Shown: positions 40,419-48,701, counted from the first letter of the stretch. The stretch: 64,000 bases of DNA from Streptomyces sp. VRA16 Mangrove soil (GCF_017377775.1 NZ_JAFVLN010000005.1:489922-553921), one strand, 5' to 3'. Program-made: numbers and translations. Notes: generated from the letters alone by a model not told the origin.

Positions 40419-40529
40419 GCGGTTCCTCTCGGGCGAGGCCGGTCAGCGGCCATGGCTGCGGGTCTGCGGCCGAGCCAACCGCGCGACCGCGGCTGCCGCC
40501 CGTCGAGGCGTCGAGTCGGGTGAGGGAAG

Positions 40530-40578
40530 GGGCACGGGCGGGTGACTCCGGCGTCCGCCCGGCGGCAGGCCCGTGCCC
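40530..40578. terminator. Hairpin terminator after the cyclic-nucleotide-binding gene
   Basis: GGGCACGGGC (40530-40539) pairs with GCCCGTGCCC (40569-40578); it lies 28 bases beyond the stop of the minus-strand gene at 40606. Confidence 0.65.
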
Positions 40579-40605
40579 GGGTCGCGGCGTCGCGCGCCGC
40601 CCGCC

Positions 40606-41055
40606 CTACACGTGCCCCCGCATCCGGTGCGCCTCGACGAGGCTGACCCGGGCCGCCTCCAGGCGGTGGGCCATCACCTCGGCCACGCCGTGCAGCAGCG
40701 CGACGCCCAGCGCCGGTTCGATGTCGCACAGGGCGCGCACGGACGAGCCGTCGAATTCATAGGCGCGCACCGGGCTGAACGCCTCGGCGCCGAAGTCCCA
40801 CGTGTAGGGCGGGAAGAGCCAGGACCAGCCGAGCAGATCGCCGGGTCCGAGCGGGTCGACGGGCAGCCGGGTCCGGTCGGAGACCCGCACGTCGAGCGTG
40901 ACCGTCCCGGTCCTGATGATCCAGAAGCGGTCGGCGCGGTCCCCTTCCTCGAAGATCCGGGTGTCCTGGGGGAACGACACCTCTCTGGCGAGGGGCATCA
41001 GCCGCTCTCGATAGGCGCGCGGCAGTCGGTTCAGCAGTCGTGTCCGGTCCGTCAT
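40606..41055 (-). CDS. Stand-alone cyclic-nucleotide-binding (Crp-type) domain protein
   Basis: 149 residues with only the cNMP-binding jelly roll: FPQDTRIFEEGDRADRFWII, GTVTLDVRV, PLGPGDLLGWSWLFPPY and the hinge helix. After residue 130 there is only a short helix (AEVMAHRLEAARVSLVEAHR), with no winged helix, so it cannot bind DNA as Crp does. The phosphate-binding loop lacks the standard RPFGE-like Arg-Ala pattern, so ligand binding is uncertain. ATG at 41055 with GGAGGTG upstream. Possibly a redox or cNMP sensor acting on a partner. Confidence 0.85.
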   Translation of the reverse strand: MTDRTRLLNRLPRAYRERLMPLAREVSFPQDTRIFEEGDRADRFWIIRTGTVTLDVRVSDRTRLPVDPLGPGDLLGWSWLFPPYTWDFGAEAFSPVRAYEFDGSSVRALCDIEPALGVALLHGVAEVMAHRLEAARVSLVEAHRMRGHV

Positions 41056-41188
41056 GGCGGAACACCTCCACCGTCGGGTCATTCCAGCGTACGTACGTTC
41101 CGCGCGTTACCCGATGGGCCGAGGCGGACAGCGGCCGGATGGCCGTAAGCGGATCGCGGCCGGACGATCACGCCCCTACGTTGCCCGC

Positions 41189-42280
41189 ATGGCGACATTC
41201 ATCCGTTTTCGCCCGCTGATCAGCAGGGCAGTCGTGACGTCAGGTGTCTGCGCGACGCTCGCGGCGGGGGCCACCGTCGGCCCCGCGCGGGCCGCGCAGG
41301 CCGTCCAGGACCCTCCCGCCGCGCCGTCCCTGTCCGCGCTGTCCTGGGAGGTCATGGACGCGCGCACCGGGACCGTCCTGGCCGCCAGGGCCCCGCATCT
41401 CCGGCTGCCTCCGGCGAGCACGCTCAAGACCTTGTTCGCGGTGACCCTGCTGCCCCGTCTGCGCCAGGACACGGTGCACCGGGCCACGGCGGCCGACCTG
41501 GCCGAGGTGGCCGAGGGCAGCAGTGAGGTCGGCGTCGAGGAGGGGCACCGGTACACCGTCGCGGACCTGTGGCGCGGGGTGTTCCTGAGCTCGGGCAACG
41601 ACGCCGTGCACACGCTGGCGCAGATGAACGGCGGTCTGGCCCGCACTCTGGCGCAGATGCAGGCGACGGCCCGCCGGATCGGTGCGGTGGACACCCAGGT
41701 CCGCTCCCCCGACGGCTTCGACACCCCTGGCCAGTTCTCCTCGGCCCACGACCTGGCGCTGATCGCGCGCGAGGGGTTCAAGAACCCGGATTTCCGGCGC
41801 TACATGGGCACCAAGTGGGCGCGCTTCCCGGCGTCCGGGGGCCCGGGCGCGTACGAGATCCAGAACACCAACCGTCTCCTGGTCGGCTCGCACGGGGTGG
41901 AGCCCTACCCGGGGCTCATCGGGGTCAAGAACGGCTACACCTCACAGGCCGGCACCACGCTCGTCTCGGCGGCGACCCGGCACGGCCGGACGGTCCTGGT
42001 CACCGTGATGAACCCGCAGGACGAGGACTTCAACGCCGTGTACGAGGAGAGCCGCGCTCTGCTCGACTGGGGGTTCGCCGCTCCGATGCCGCGTCCGGCG
42101 CGTCAGCAGGCCGGTCCGCAGCGCTCCGCCCCGGCGGCGGCCCCGGCGCCCACGCGTCAACAGCCGGAGGCGTCGCCCGGTCTCGGCCGGCACCTGGGTG
42201 CGGCGACCGCCCTGCTGGTCCTGACGTGCGTGCCGTTCGTGGTGCGGCGGCGGATGCGGGCCCGGCGGGCGGGCCGCTAG
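41189..42280 (+). CDS. D-alanyl-D-alanine carboxypeptidase (peptidase S11, PBP5-like)
   Basis: 363 residues. Signal peptide to about 36, catalytic Ser77 and Lys80 in ASTLK, Ser135 and Asn137 in SSGND, and Lys247-Asn-Gly in GVKNGYT in place of the usual KTG. A Pro/Gln-rich stretch (about residues 304-332) leads to one C-terminal membrane segment with an Arg-rich end, so the enzyme should face the cell wall and trim the peptide stem. The start at 41189 is chosen for the signal peptide; no ribosome site is clear. Its stop is next to the convergent ArsR stop. Confidence 0.92.
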   Translation: MATFIRFRPLISRAVVTSGVCATLAAGATVGPARAAQAVQDPPAAPSLSALSWEVMDARTGTVLAARAPHLRLPPASTLKTLFAVTLLPRLRQDTVHRATAADLAEVAEGSSEVGVEEGHRYTVADLWRGVFLSSGNDAVHTLAQMNGGLARTLAQMQATARRIGAVDTQVRSPDGFDTPGQFSSAHDLALIAREGFKNPDFRRYMGTKWARFPASGGPGAYEIQNTNRLLVGSHGVEPYPGLIGVKNGYTSQAGTTLVSAATRHGRTVLVTVMNPQDEDFNAVYEESRALLDWGFAAPMPRPARQQAGPQRSAPAAAPAPTRQQPEASPGLGRHLGAATALLVLTCVPFVVRRRMRARRAGR

Positions 42281-42640
42281 TTAGTCGTGCGGCGCCTGGC
42301 CGGTCACCCGGTGATCGGCGTGGCTCAGGGCCTCGGTCACCAGGCGCCGCAGATGGCCGTCGGCCAGCCGGTAGTGCATGTGGCGGCCTTCGCGGCGGGC
42401 CTCGACGAGGCCGGCGAGCCGGAGTTTCGCCAGGTGCTGGCTGACCGCGGTACGGGACGCGGCCACCCGCTCGGCCAGCGAGCCCACGTCCGACTCCTCC
42501 TGGGCCAACAGCCACAGGACGTGCAGCCGGGTCGCGTCCGAGAGCAGCGCGAAGACGCGGGTCGCCTCGGCGAGACGGCTGGCGTCGGGATCGCGCAGAT
42601 GCGCACCTGACGCAGGTGGGACGGGGTCGCTGTGCGGCAT
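42281..42640 (-). CDS. ArsR/SmtB-family metal sensor repressor (NmtR/CzrA-like)
   Basis: 119 residues. Winged HTH with SLAERVAASRTAVSQHLAKL. At the C-terminus, ADGHLRRLVTEALSHADH shows Asp-x-His, ten residues, His-x-x-His: exactly the alpha5 metal site of CzrA, SmtB and NmtR, which sense Zn, Ni or Co. No alpha3N CxxC site is present. It is divergent from the MFS exporter, with a 40-base palindrome between them, and a related half site inside its own first codons. This strongly suggests autorepression and metal-induced derepression of the exporter. Confidence 0.93.
   Translation of the reverse strand: MPHSDPVPPASGAHLRDPDASRLAEATRVFALLSDATRLHVLWLLAQEESDVGSLAERVAASRTAVSQHLAKLRLAGLVEARREGRHMHYRLADGHLRRLVTEALSHADHRVTGQAPHD
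42594..42612. promoter_or_regulatory. Second ArsR-type half operator inside the arsR coding start
   Basis: GCGCAGATGCGCAC recurs here exactly as in the main palindrome at 42722-42735, followed by one mismatched base and TGACG. Located within codons 10-16 of the repressor gene. Confidence 0.5.
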
Positions 42641-42707
42641 GGACCCCAGCCTAGGGCCGCGTGGGTCCGGCCGGTTGACCGGAGTGCGTCACCGGATCCA
42701 TAGTCGT

Positions 42708-42747
42708 CACAGTCGTCATGTGCGCAGATGCGCACATGACGACTGTG
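42708..42747. promoter_or_regulatory. 40-base palindromic operator (18-base perfect arms)
   Basis: CACAGTCGTCATGTGCGC (42708-42725), centre AGAT, then its exact complement (42730-42747). The inner part ATGTGCGCA-GA-TGCGCACAT resembles SmtB/NmtR family operators. It lies 35 bases before the MFS start and 68 before the repressor start. Confidence 0.8.
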
Positions 42748-42781
42748 AAGGCCGTCCGAGACCTCCGGGAGCCCGCGCCCC

Positions 42782-44119
42782 ATGCCCGCCACCGTTCTGC
42801 GTGACGGCGTCTACCGCCGTCTGTTCACGGCCCAGGTCGTCGCCCTCGTCGGCACCGGCCTGGCGACCGTCGCGCTCGGTCTGCTCGCGTACGACATCGC
42901 GGGCGCCGACGCCGGGGCCGTCCTCGGTACCGCCCTCGCCCTCAAGATGACGGCGTACGTCGCGATCGCCCCGCTCGTGGGCGCGTTCGCGGACCGGCTG
43001 CCGCGCCGGGCCCTGCTGGTGGGCGCCGACGGGGCACGGGCCTGCGTCGCGGCCGCGCTGCCCTTCGTCGACCAGGTGTGGCAGGTGTACGTCCTGGTCT
43101 TCGTGCTGCAGTCCGCGTCGGCCGTGTTCACGCCCGCTTTCCAGGCCGTGATCCCCGACGTGCTGCCCGAAGAGCGCGACTACACCAGGGCGTTGTCCCT
43201 CGCCCGGCTCGCCTACGACCTGGAGAGCCTGTTCAGCCCCGCGCTGGCCGCGGCGCTGCTGTCCGTGATGTCGTACCACCGGCTGTTCACCGGCACCCTG
43301 GTCGGCTTCCTCGCCTCCGCCGTCCTGGTGGCCTCGACGCCGCTCCCCCGCGGGGCGCCCGCCGCCGTGCGCACAGGCGGTGTGTACGCGCAGGCCACCG
43401 CCGGGACGCGGCTCTTCCTGGCGGTGCCGCAACTGCGGGCGCTGCTCGCGCTCCACCTCGTCGTGGCGGCGGCGAGCGCGCTGGTGACGGTCCAGTCGGT
43501 CGTCTACGTACGGGACTTCCTCGGCATGCCGGCGGGTTCGGTGCCGCTGGCGCTCGGCGCGTACGGGGCCGGGTCGATGGCGGTGGCGCTCGCGCTGCCC
43601 CGGGTCCTGGAGCGCACCGGCGACCGCCCGGTGATGCTGCGCGGCGCGCTGCTGATCGGCGTCGTGTTCGGGGTGACGGGTCTCGTCACCGCGGCGGGGG
43701 GCGGGAGTTGGCGGCTGCCCGCGCTGCTCGCGGCCTGGTGCGCGTTCGGCGCGGGGTGCTCGATGGTGCTGACGCCCGCGGGCCGCCTGGTGCGCCGTGC
43801 GGCTCCGGAGAGGGAACGCACGGCGGCGTTCGCCGCGCAGTTCTCGCTGTCCCACTCCTGCTGGCTGCTCACCTATCCGCTGGCCGGCTGGGTGGGCGCG
43901 GCGGCCGGCCTGGAGGCTGCGGTGCTGGCGCTGGGGGCCGTGGCCGGGTGCGCGGCGATGGCGGCAGTGCGGCTGTGGCCCGAGCCCGCCGAGGAGCACG
44001 ACCATGTCGGCCTCGCCCCCGGCCATCCGCACGTCAGTGGCGCGACGCGGATTCCCGGCGGCTGGCGGCACAGTCATCCCCGCCCGGCCGACGACCCGCA
44101 CCCGGCCGCGTCAGCGTGA
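42782..44119 (+). CDS. MFS exporter with His-rich C-terminal tail (NreB-like metal efflux)
   Basis: 445 residues, 12 membrane segments, with the MFS loop GAFADRLPRRALLVGADGAR between TM2 and TM3. The last 45 residues are a cytoplasmic tail with many His: EEHDHVGLAPGHPHVSG and WRHSHPRPADDPHP. NreB-type nickel exporters have such a tail. Combined with the adjacent metal-type ArsR repressor and palindrome, a Ni or Co efflux role is likely (inference). Zn cannot be excluded. ATG at 42782 with GGGAG ten bases upstream. Confidence 0.88.
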   Translation: MPATVLRDGVYRRLFTAQVVALVGTGLATVALGLLAYDIAGADAGAVLGTALALKMTAYVAIAPLVGAFADRLPRRALLVGADGARACVAAALPFVDQVWQVYVLVFVLQSASAVFTPAFQAVIPDVLPEERDYTRALSLARLAYDLESLFSPALAAALLSVMSYHRLFTGTLVGFLASAVLVASTPLPRGAPAAVRTGGVYAQATAGTRLFLAVPQLRALLALHLVVAAASALVTVQSVVYVRDFLGMPAGSVPLALGAYGAGSMAVALALPRVLERTGDRPVMLRGALLIGVVFGVTGLVTAAGGGSWRLPALLAAWCAFGAGCSMVLTPAGRLVRRAAPERERTAAFAAQFSLSHSCWLLTYPLAGWVGAAAGLEAAVLALGAVAGCAAMAAVRLWPEPAEEHDHVGLAPGHPHVSGATRIPGGWRHSHPRPADDPHPAASA

Positions 44120-44608
44120 CGCCGCCGCCCTCGGGGAGGGCGTGCCACTGCGCGGCGAAGGAGTCCAGGCGGGCCGGGATCCGAGCGACGAGTCGGCGAG
44201 TCGACGAGGTTGGGGCCGGCCCGCGCCATCCCGTCGGGCGGGGCCGTGCGCAGTCCCGCGCGGACGAGCCGGACCCGCGTGCCCACGGAGTCGAGCTCCG
44301 CGGACCTGGCCATGTCGGCGTGCTCGGCCGGGGTCGGCCGCCGCTTCGCCCTCAAGGCGGGCCTGCCGCTTGCGGACGGCGGCGCCGGCGGGCCGGAAGT
44401 CGGTGTTCCACCCGGCCGTGATCCGCTCGAGGGCGCCGACGGTCAGGCCGGCCTCCGCCTCGACGAGGAAGTGCACGGCGTCGCGCGGCAGCCAGTCGTC
44501 GTAGCCCGGCCCCTGACGGGGCGCCGGCTCGGGGCCGCGCTCCCGGACGGCGCCCGTCAGCTACCGGCGCCCCGGGCCCTTCGTGAACGTCACGTCCAGG
44601 CCGGTCAC
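44100..44608 (-). pseudogene. Decayed gene for a conserved actinobacterial hypothetical protein
   Basis: On the minus strand, a GTG at 44608 opens VTGLDVTFTKGPGRR and hits a TAG at 44563-44561. The same frame goes on with GPGYDDWLPRDAVHFLVEAE and GLTVGALERITAGWN to RKRQARL. Near 44353 it shifts frame to LRAKRRPTPAEHADMARS, and near 44200 it shifts again to VARIPARLDSFAAQWHALPE and GGGVTLTRPG. Together these give one colinear protein of about 165 residues that I recall as a common Streptomyces family, broken by one stop and two frameshifts. The ends are approximate. The gene is probably dead unless these are sequencing errors. Confidence 0.75.
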
Positions 44609-44657
44609 GCCAGGGCGTGCGCGGACGGCGCGAGCGGGATGCCGGTGGCCCGGACCG

Positions 44658-45056
44658 TCAGCCGACCTCCGCCGCACGATGGCCCGCCTTGAGCAGATAG
44701 CTCACCTTGACCCGCAGCACCCAGGGGTCGACGGGTTTGACCAGCAGGTCGGCGATGCCGAGGTCGATCGCGGTCTGGGCGAGGGCGCTGGTCCCGATGC
44801 CGGTCACCAGGATGATCGGGATGTCCCGGGTCTGGTCGAGGCGGAGCAGGTAGTCGGCCACTTCCAGGCCGCTGATGCCGGGCATCCGCACGTCCAAGAG
44901 GATCACGCCGATGCCGCCGCGCAGGGCCAGCTTCATGGCGTCGTCGCCGTTGCCTGCCGTCACGACCGGGACGTCGAGCGGGGCGAGGGCCGCCTCCAGC
45001 ACTCGGAGATTGGACTCGCGGTCGTCCACCAGGAGGACCTTCGCGGATTCGGCCAT
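44658..45056 (-). CDS. Single-domain response regulator (receiver only)
   Basis: 132 residues, only a receiver: acid pair in LLVDDRES, phospho-acceptor Asp in LLDVRMPGISG, Thr in LVTGIG and Lys in LVKPVD, followed by the same PWVxRxKVxYL end as the paralog at 27741-28238. There is no output domain. About 55 percent of positions look the same between the two by eye. It may be part of a phosphorelay or an anti-sigma control chain; no kinase is adjacent. Divergent from the acyl-CoA ligase gene. Confidence 0.9.
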   Translation of the reverse strand: MAESAKVLLVDDRESNLRVLEAALAPLDVPVVTAGNGDDAMKLALRGGIGVILLDVRMPGISGLEVADYLLRLDQTRDIPIILVTGIGTSALAQTAIDLGIADLLVKPVDPWVLRVKVSYLLKAGHRAAEVG

Positions 45057-45322
45057 CGATCCTCAACTGCCTCCGTGCCAGGGCCCCTTGGAGCCGTACC
45101 GTCCCGTACAGCACCCGCCGACACAGGGGCCGCGGTTCGAGATTACGGTGCGCGGGGCGCGGCGGGCGACCCGTCCGCGCAGAACGGGGTGCGACCAGCG
45201 TCGTACCGTGTCCTGATCGTCACCTCGCCGGACTCCGCAAAGATCGCCTCCACGAGGTACGTTGCCGGGCTGCGGCCCCCCACCCGCCACCCGTCCGTCC
45301 CTCGTCCGCGGAGAGCAGGAAC

Positions 45323-47167
45323 ATGCAGGAACTCGACGTGCCCCGGTTGACGGCCCCGCCTGTGTCGGGTGGGCTCTCCGACTCGGTGTTCACGACGGCG
45401 GAACAGGCCCCGGGGCGCGTCCAGTTCTCGCTGTCCACGCCCGGCCAGGAGTGGGAGCCCGTGACCGCGCACCGGTTCGCCGCCGAGGTGCTCGCGGTGG
45501 CCAGGGGGCTCGTCGCGCAGGGGGTCGGCTTCGGCGACCGGGTCGCCGTGATGTCCCGTACCCGGTACGAATGGACGCTGGCCGCCTACGCGTTGTGGTC
45601 CGTCGGCGCCGTGGTCGTGCCCATCTATCCGACGTCCTCGACGGAGCAGGTGCGCGGCATCCTCCGGGACACCGGCGCGATCGGCTGCTTCGTCGAGAAC
45701 GAGAACCTCGCGATGACCGTGGCCGCGGCGCACGGCCCCCACAACCCGCTGACCCGGCTGTGGCAGATGGACCAGGGCGACCTCGACGTCCTGAAGACCG
45801 AGGGCGCCGAGGTCGACGCCTCGTACGTGCATCGACTGCGCGCCGGCGTACGGCCCGAGGACACCGCGCTCATCTGCTACACGTCCGGGACGACGGGCCG
45901 GCCCAAGGGCTGTGTCCTCACGCACGCCAACATGATCGCCGAGTGCGACACCCTCTCGATCGGCTGGGGCAGCCTGCTGGCCGCACCCGGCGAGGAGCCC
46001 TCGCTGGTGGCGTTCCTGCCGCTGGCGCACTGCTACGGCCTGGTCGTGGTGATCAGTTCGGTGCGGTTCGGGGTCAACGTCGCCTTCCAGCCCGACCCTT
46101 CGCCGCATGTGCTGCTGCCGACGCTGGCGGCGTTCCGGCCGACGTTCCTGTACGCGGTTCCGTACATCTTCGAACGGCTCTTCCGGGCCGCCCGGCTGAA
46201 GGCCCGTCAGGGCGGGCGCAGCGCCCTCTTCGAGCGGGCGGTGAAGTCCGCGGTGCGTTACGCGGAGGCCGAGCAGCGCAGGAAGGCGGGGCGGGGCAGC
46301 GGTCCCGGGCCGCGGCTGCGGCTGCGGCACGCCGTGTACGACCGGCTCGTGTACGCCCGGGTGCGGGCGGTGCTCGGCGGCCGGGTGCGCAACGCGGTCT
46401 CGGGCGGCTCTCCGCTCTCCCGCGAGCTGGGTCTGTTCCTCGCGGGCTGCGGGATCACCGTCTACGACGGGTACGGCCTCACCGAGACCGCGGCGGCCGT
46501 GACCGCGCAGCCGGTGGGCGCGGTGCGGCACGGGACGGTGGGCCGGCCGCTGCCCGGCAACGCGGTGCGCATCGCGGGCGACGGCGAGATCCAGGTCCGC
46601 GGCGACGTGATCTTCGCCGGGTACCACAACGATCCCGAGTCGACCGACGCGGTGCTGCGCGACGGCTGGTTCAGCACCGGCGACCTCGGCCATCTGGACC
46701 CGGACGGCTATCTCGTGATCACTGGCCGCAAGAAGGACATCATCATCACCAGCGGCGGCAAGAGCATCTCGCCGCTGACGCTGGAGGAGGAGCTGCGCGG
46801 CCATCCGCTGATCTCGGGCTGTCTGGTCGTCGGCGACAACCGTCCGTACGTGGCCGCGCTGATCACGCTCGACGAGGAGGCCGTGGCGGGCTGGCTCGCC
46901 CTCAAGGGGCGAGAGCCCGAGAAACCCGCGGCGCTGGTGACGGACGAGGAGCTGCTCGGTCATGTCCGGCGTGCGGTCACCCGGGCCAACTCCCGTGTCT
47001 CCCGGGCCGAGTCGATCCGCGCGTTCAAGGTGCTGCCGCACGAGTTCGGGGCGCACGAGGGCCTGTTGACCCCGTCGTTGAAGGTCCGCAGATCGGCGGC
47101 GATCCAGCGGTACGCGCGGGAGATCGACGAGTTGTACGGGACGCGGCCGCCGCGGCGCTCGCGCTGA
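45323..47167 (+). CDS. Long-chain acyl-CoA synthetase (FadD-like AMP-binding enzyme)
   Basis: 614 residues. A3 motif CYTSGTTGRPKGCVLTH, A5 YGLTETAAAV, A7 GWFSTGDLGHLDPDGYL, A8 ITGRKKDIIITSGGKSISP, and a C-terminal region without the typical A10 Lys motif of small acetate ligases. It matches the bacterial long-chain fatty-acid ligase group (FadD15-like), which activates fatty acids via acyl-AMP. ATG at 45323 with GGAGAGCAGGA. Its 266-base upstream spacer, divergent from the receiver gene, shows no obvious operator. Likely feeds beta-oxidation. Confidence 0.92.
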   Translation: MQELDVPRLTAPPVSGGLSDSVFTTAEQAPGRVQFSLSTPGQEWEPVTAHRFAAEVLAVARGLVAQGVGFGDRVAVMSRTRYEWTLAAYALWSVGAVVVPIYPTSSTEQVRGILRDTGAIGCFVENENLAMTVAAAHGPHNPLTRLWQMDQGDLDVLKTEGAEVDASYVHRLRAGVRPEDTALICYTSGTTGRPKGCVLTHANMIAECDTLSIGWGSLLAAPGEEPSLVAFLPLAHCYGLVVVISSVRFGVNVAFQPDPSPHVLLPTLAAFRPTFLYAVPYIFERLFRAARLKARQGGRSALFERAVKSAVRYAEAEQRRKAGRGSGPGPRLRLRHAVYDRLVYARVRAVLGGRVRNAVSGGSPLSRELGLFLAGCGITVYDGYGLTETAAAVTAQPVGAVRHGTVGRPLPGNAVRIAGDGEIQVRGDVIFAGYHNDPESTDAVLRDGWFSTGDLGHLDPDGYLVITGRKKDIIITSGGKSISPLTLEEELRGHPLISGCLVVGDNRPYVAALITLDEEAVAGWLALKGREPEKPAALVTDEELLGHVRRAVTRANSRVSRAESIRAFKVLPHEFGAHEGLLTPSLKVRRSAAIQRYAREIDELYGTRPPRRSR

Positions 47168-47184
47168 GCCGCGGACGGCCCCCG

Positions 47185-48204
47185 TCAGCTGCGCGACGAC
47201 TCCTCCACGGTGCACGTGTGCCGGTCGGCCGGGCACCAGTGCGTGCGGCCGCCCACCAGGTGGAGCTCCAGGTCCGCGTCGCCCATGCCGTTCTTGTCCA
47301 GGGCGGCGCGCAGCGTGGTGGGGGCCGGCTGGGGCGGCAGGCCGAGGACACCGATGACGACGATGCCGTTGCGGGCCTCGACGGAAGCGATCTGCCACTG
47401 GCCCGAGGCCGCCCATTCCTCGGCCACCGGCCGGGCGTCGGCGGCCAGGGACCGGTCGCGGGCCACTGAGACGGAACCGATGGTCAGTGGCACCGCGATC
47501 AGCAGCAGCACCGTGATCACGACGCCGAGCGTGCGCCCGTGGAAGGCGCCGGTGTGCAGGCCGCTCTGCCGCGCCGCCGCCCGGATGCCGTAGACGAGGA
47601 AGACGACGGTGCCGGTGGCCACGATCGCGGCCACGTTCGTCGCGAAGAGCAGCGCCGACTGCGAGGCGTCGTGGTAGCGGCCGACGGTGAGGAGCAGTCC
47701 GGTGACGGCCAGCGGCGGCACCAGCGAGATGGCGATGGCCACGCCGGGCAGCGTGTCGGAGATGTCGGTGCGCACCAGCGCGAAGGCGCCCACGGTGCCG
47801 GTGGCGAGGGCGGCGAGCAGGTCGATCAGGCGCGGGCTGATGCGCGACGCGACCTGACTGTTGGAGGCGAACTCGTCCGGAGGTGCGGCGATCCAGCCGA
47901 GCAGCATGCCGATCGCGACGACGGCGAGCGCCCCGAGGAGCACCAGGAGCACGCAGCGCACGACGTGCGGCCGGTCGGCGAGGACCAGGGCCAGGGCGGT
48001 GCCGAGGATCGGGGTCATCAGCGGAGCGACGATCATCGCGCCGATGACGGTGGCGGTGGAGTCCCCGACCACGCCGGCGCTCGCGATGACGGCGGCCATG
48101 ACGAGCAGCCCCCAGAAGCGGGTGGAGCTCGGGCTGCGCAGTGAGCGTTCGATGAACAGCGTGTCGGTCATGCGTCGGACAGCGGCCGCGTCGACAGACG
48201 CCAT
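47185..48204 (-). CDS. DUF389-family membrane protein
   Basis: 339 residues. Eight hydrophobic segments; the DUF389 core STATVIGAMIVAPLMTPILG and IAISLVPPLAVTGLLLTVGR, then FATNVAAIVATGTVVFLVYG, and a cytoplasmic or extracellular C-terminal domain of about 100 residues with HWCPADRHTC near its end. The family is common in bacteria, function unknown. ATG at 48204 follows AAGGGA. Convergent with the acyl-CoA ligase gene, 17 bases apart. Confidence 0.9.
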   Translation of the reverse strand: MASVDAAAVRRMTDTLFIERSLRSPSSTRFWGLLVMAAVIASAGVVGDSTATVIGAMIVAPLMTPILGTALALVLADRPHVVRCVLLVLLGALAVVAIGMLLGWIAAPPDEFASNSQVASRISPRLIDLLAALATGTVGAFALVRTDISDTLPGVAIAISLVPPLAVTGLLLTVGRYHDASQSALLFATNVAAIVATGTVVFLVYGIRAAARQSGLHTGAFHGRTLGVVITVLLLIAVPLTIGSVSVARDRSLAADARPVAEEWAASGQWQIASVEARNGIVVIGVLGLPPQPAPTTLRAALDKNGMGDADLELHLVGGRTHWCPADRHTCTVEESSRS

Positions 48205-48325
48205 GAGGGGTCCCTTCCCGTGTGCGGACTTCCCGTGTTCGGGCCGACGGCGGTACCGCTGCATGGAATGGAGCGGAGGCCTCTACGACGGAACGGGATC
48301 ATATGCCGCGCAAGGGACATTTGTG

Positions 48326-48358
48326 GTGCGGCGCCGACACGACGGGTCGACGCCGCAC
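48326..48358. terminator. Hairpin terminator after the RHH gene
   Basis: GTGCGGCG (48326-48333) pairs with CGCCGCAC (48351-48358), 31 bases beyond the RHH gene stop. Confidence 0.6.
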
Positions 48359-48388
48359 CCGAACCCGACACCGATGCCGGTGCCGGCG

Positions 48389-48619
48389 TCACAGGATGTG
48401 GATGCGCTCCAGCTCGCCGTCCGGCGTACGGATCATCAGCTCGTTCCCCTTGTCGCGCTCACGCTCGACGAAGCCGAGCAGCAGCACCGCCCGGTTGATG
48501 ACGTCGGCCTTGCTGACGCGCCCCGTCTCGGCCAGTTCGTTGACCGCGACGACGGCCGGGGGCGCGAGGGTCACCGACAGACGCTCGCTGGCCGGGTGGT
48601 CGGGATGTGTGGCTGCCAT
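48389..48619 (-). CDS. Ribbon-helix-helix-type small DNA-binding protein
   Basis: 76 residues. ERLSVTLAPPAVVAVNELAE followed by TGRVSKADVINRAVLLLGF is the RHH pattern: one beta strand, a helix, a turn with Gly-Arg-Val-Ser, a second helix. The last 25 residues are a charged tail. ATG at 48619 with CAGGAG eight bases upstream. Four contiguous 11-base repeats lie 39-82 bases before the start, as expected for a CopG/ParG/Omega-type protein that controls its own promoter by side-by-side binding. No toxin gene or partition ATPase is next to it. Confidence 0.85.
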   Translation of the reverse strand: MAATHPDHPASERLSVTLAPPAVVAVNELAETGRVSKADVINRAVLLLGFVERERDKGNELMIRTPDGELERIHIL

Positions 48620-48657
48620 GGTGCTCACTCCTGTCGAAGGGATCTGCGCCGACCTTT

Positions 48658-48701
48658 CCAGTGAACCATAAACACACCAGATATGCACCAGATCTGCACC
48701 A
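48658..48701 (-). promoter_or_regulatory. Four contiguous 11-base iterons before the RHH gene
   Basis: On the minus strand: TGGTGCAGATC, TGGTGCATATC, TGGTGTGTTTA, TGGTTCACTGG. All begin TGGT, the first two differ by one base. They probably cover the gene's promoter and form its own operator. Confidence 0.7.

Noticed and set aside
44111..44476. An intact 121-residue minus-strand gene
   Set aside because: Only its first part matches a protein-like pattern; the continuation is in two other frames, so the locus is better read as a pseudogene.
45057..45322. A hidden small gene or operator in the 266-base spacer before the acyl-CoA ligase
   Set aside because: No short frame with a good ribosome site and no clear inverted repeat was seen; taken as an ordinary divergent promoter region.
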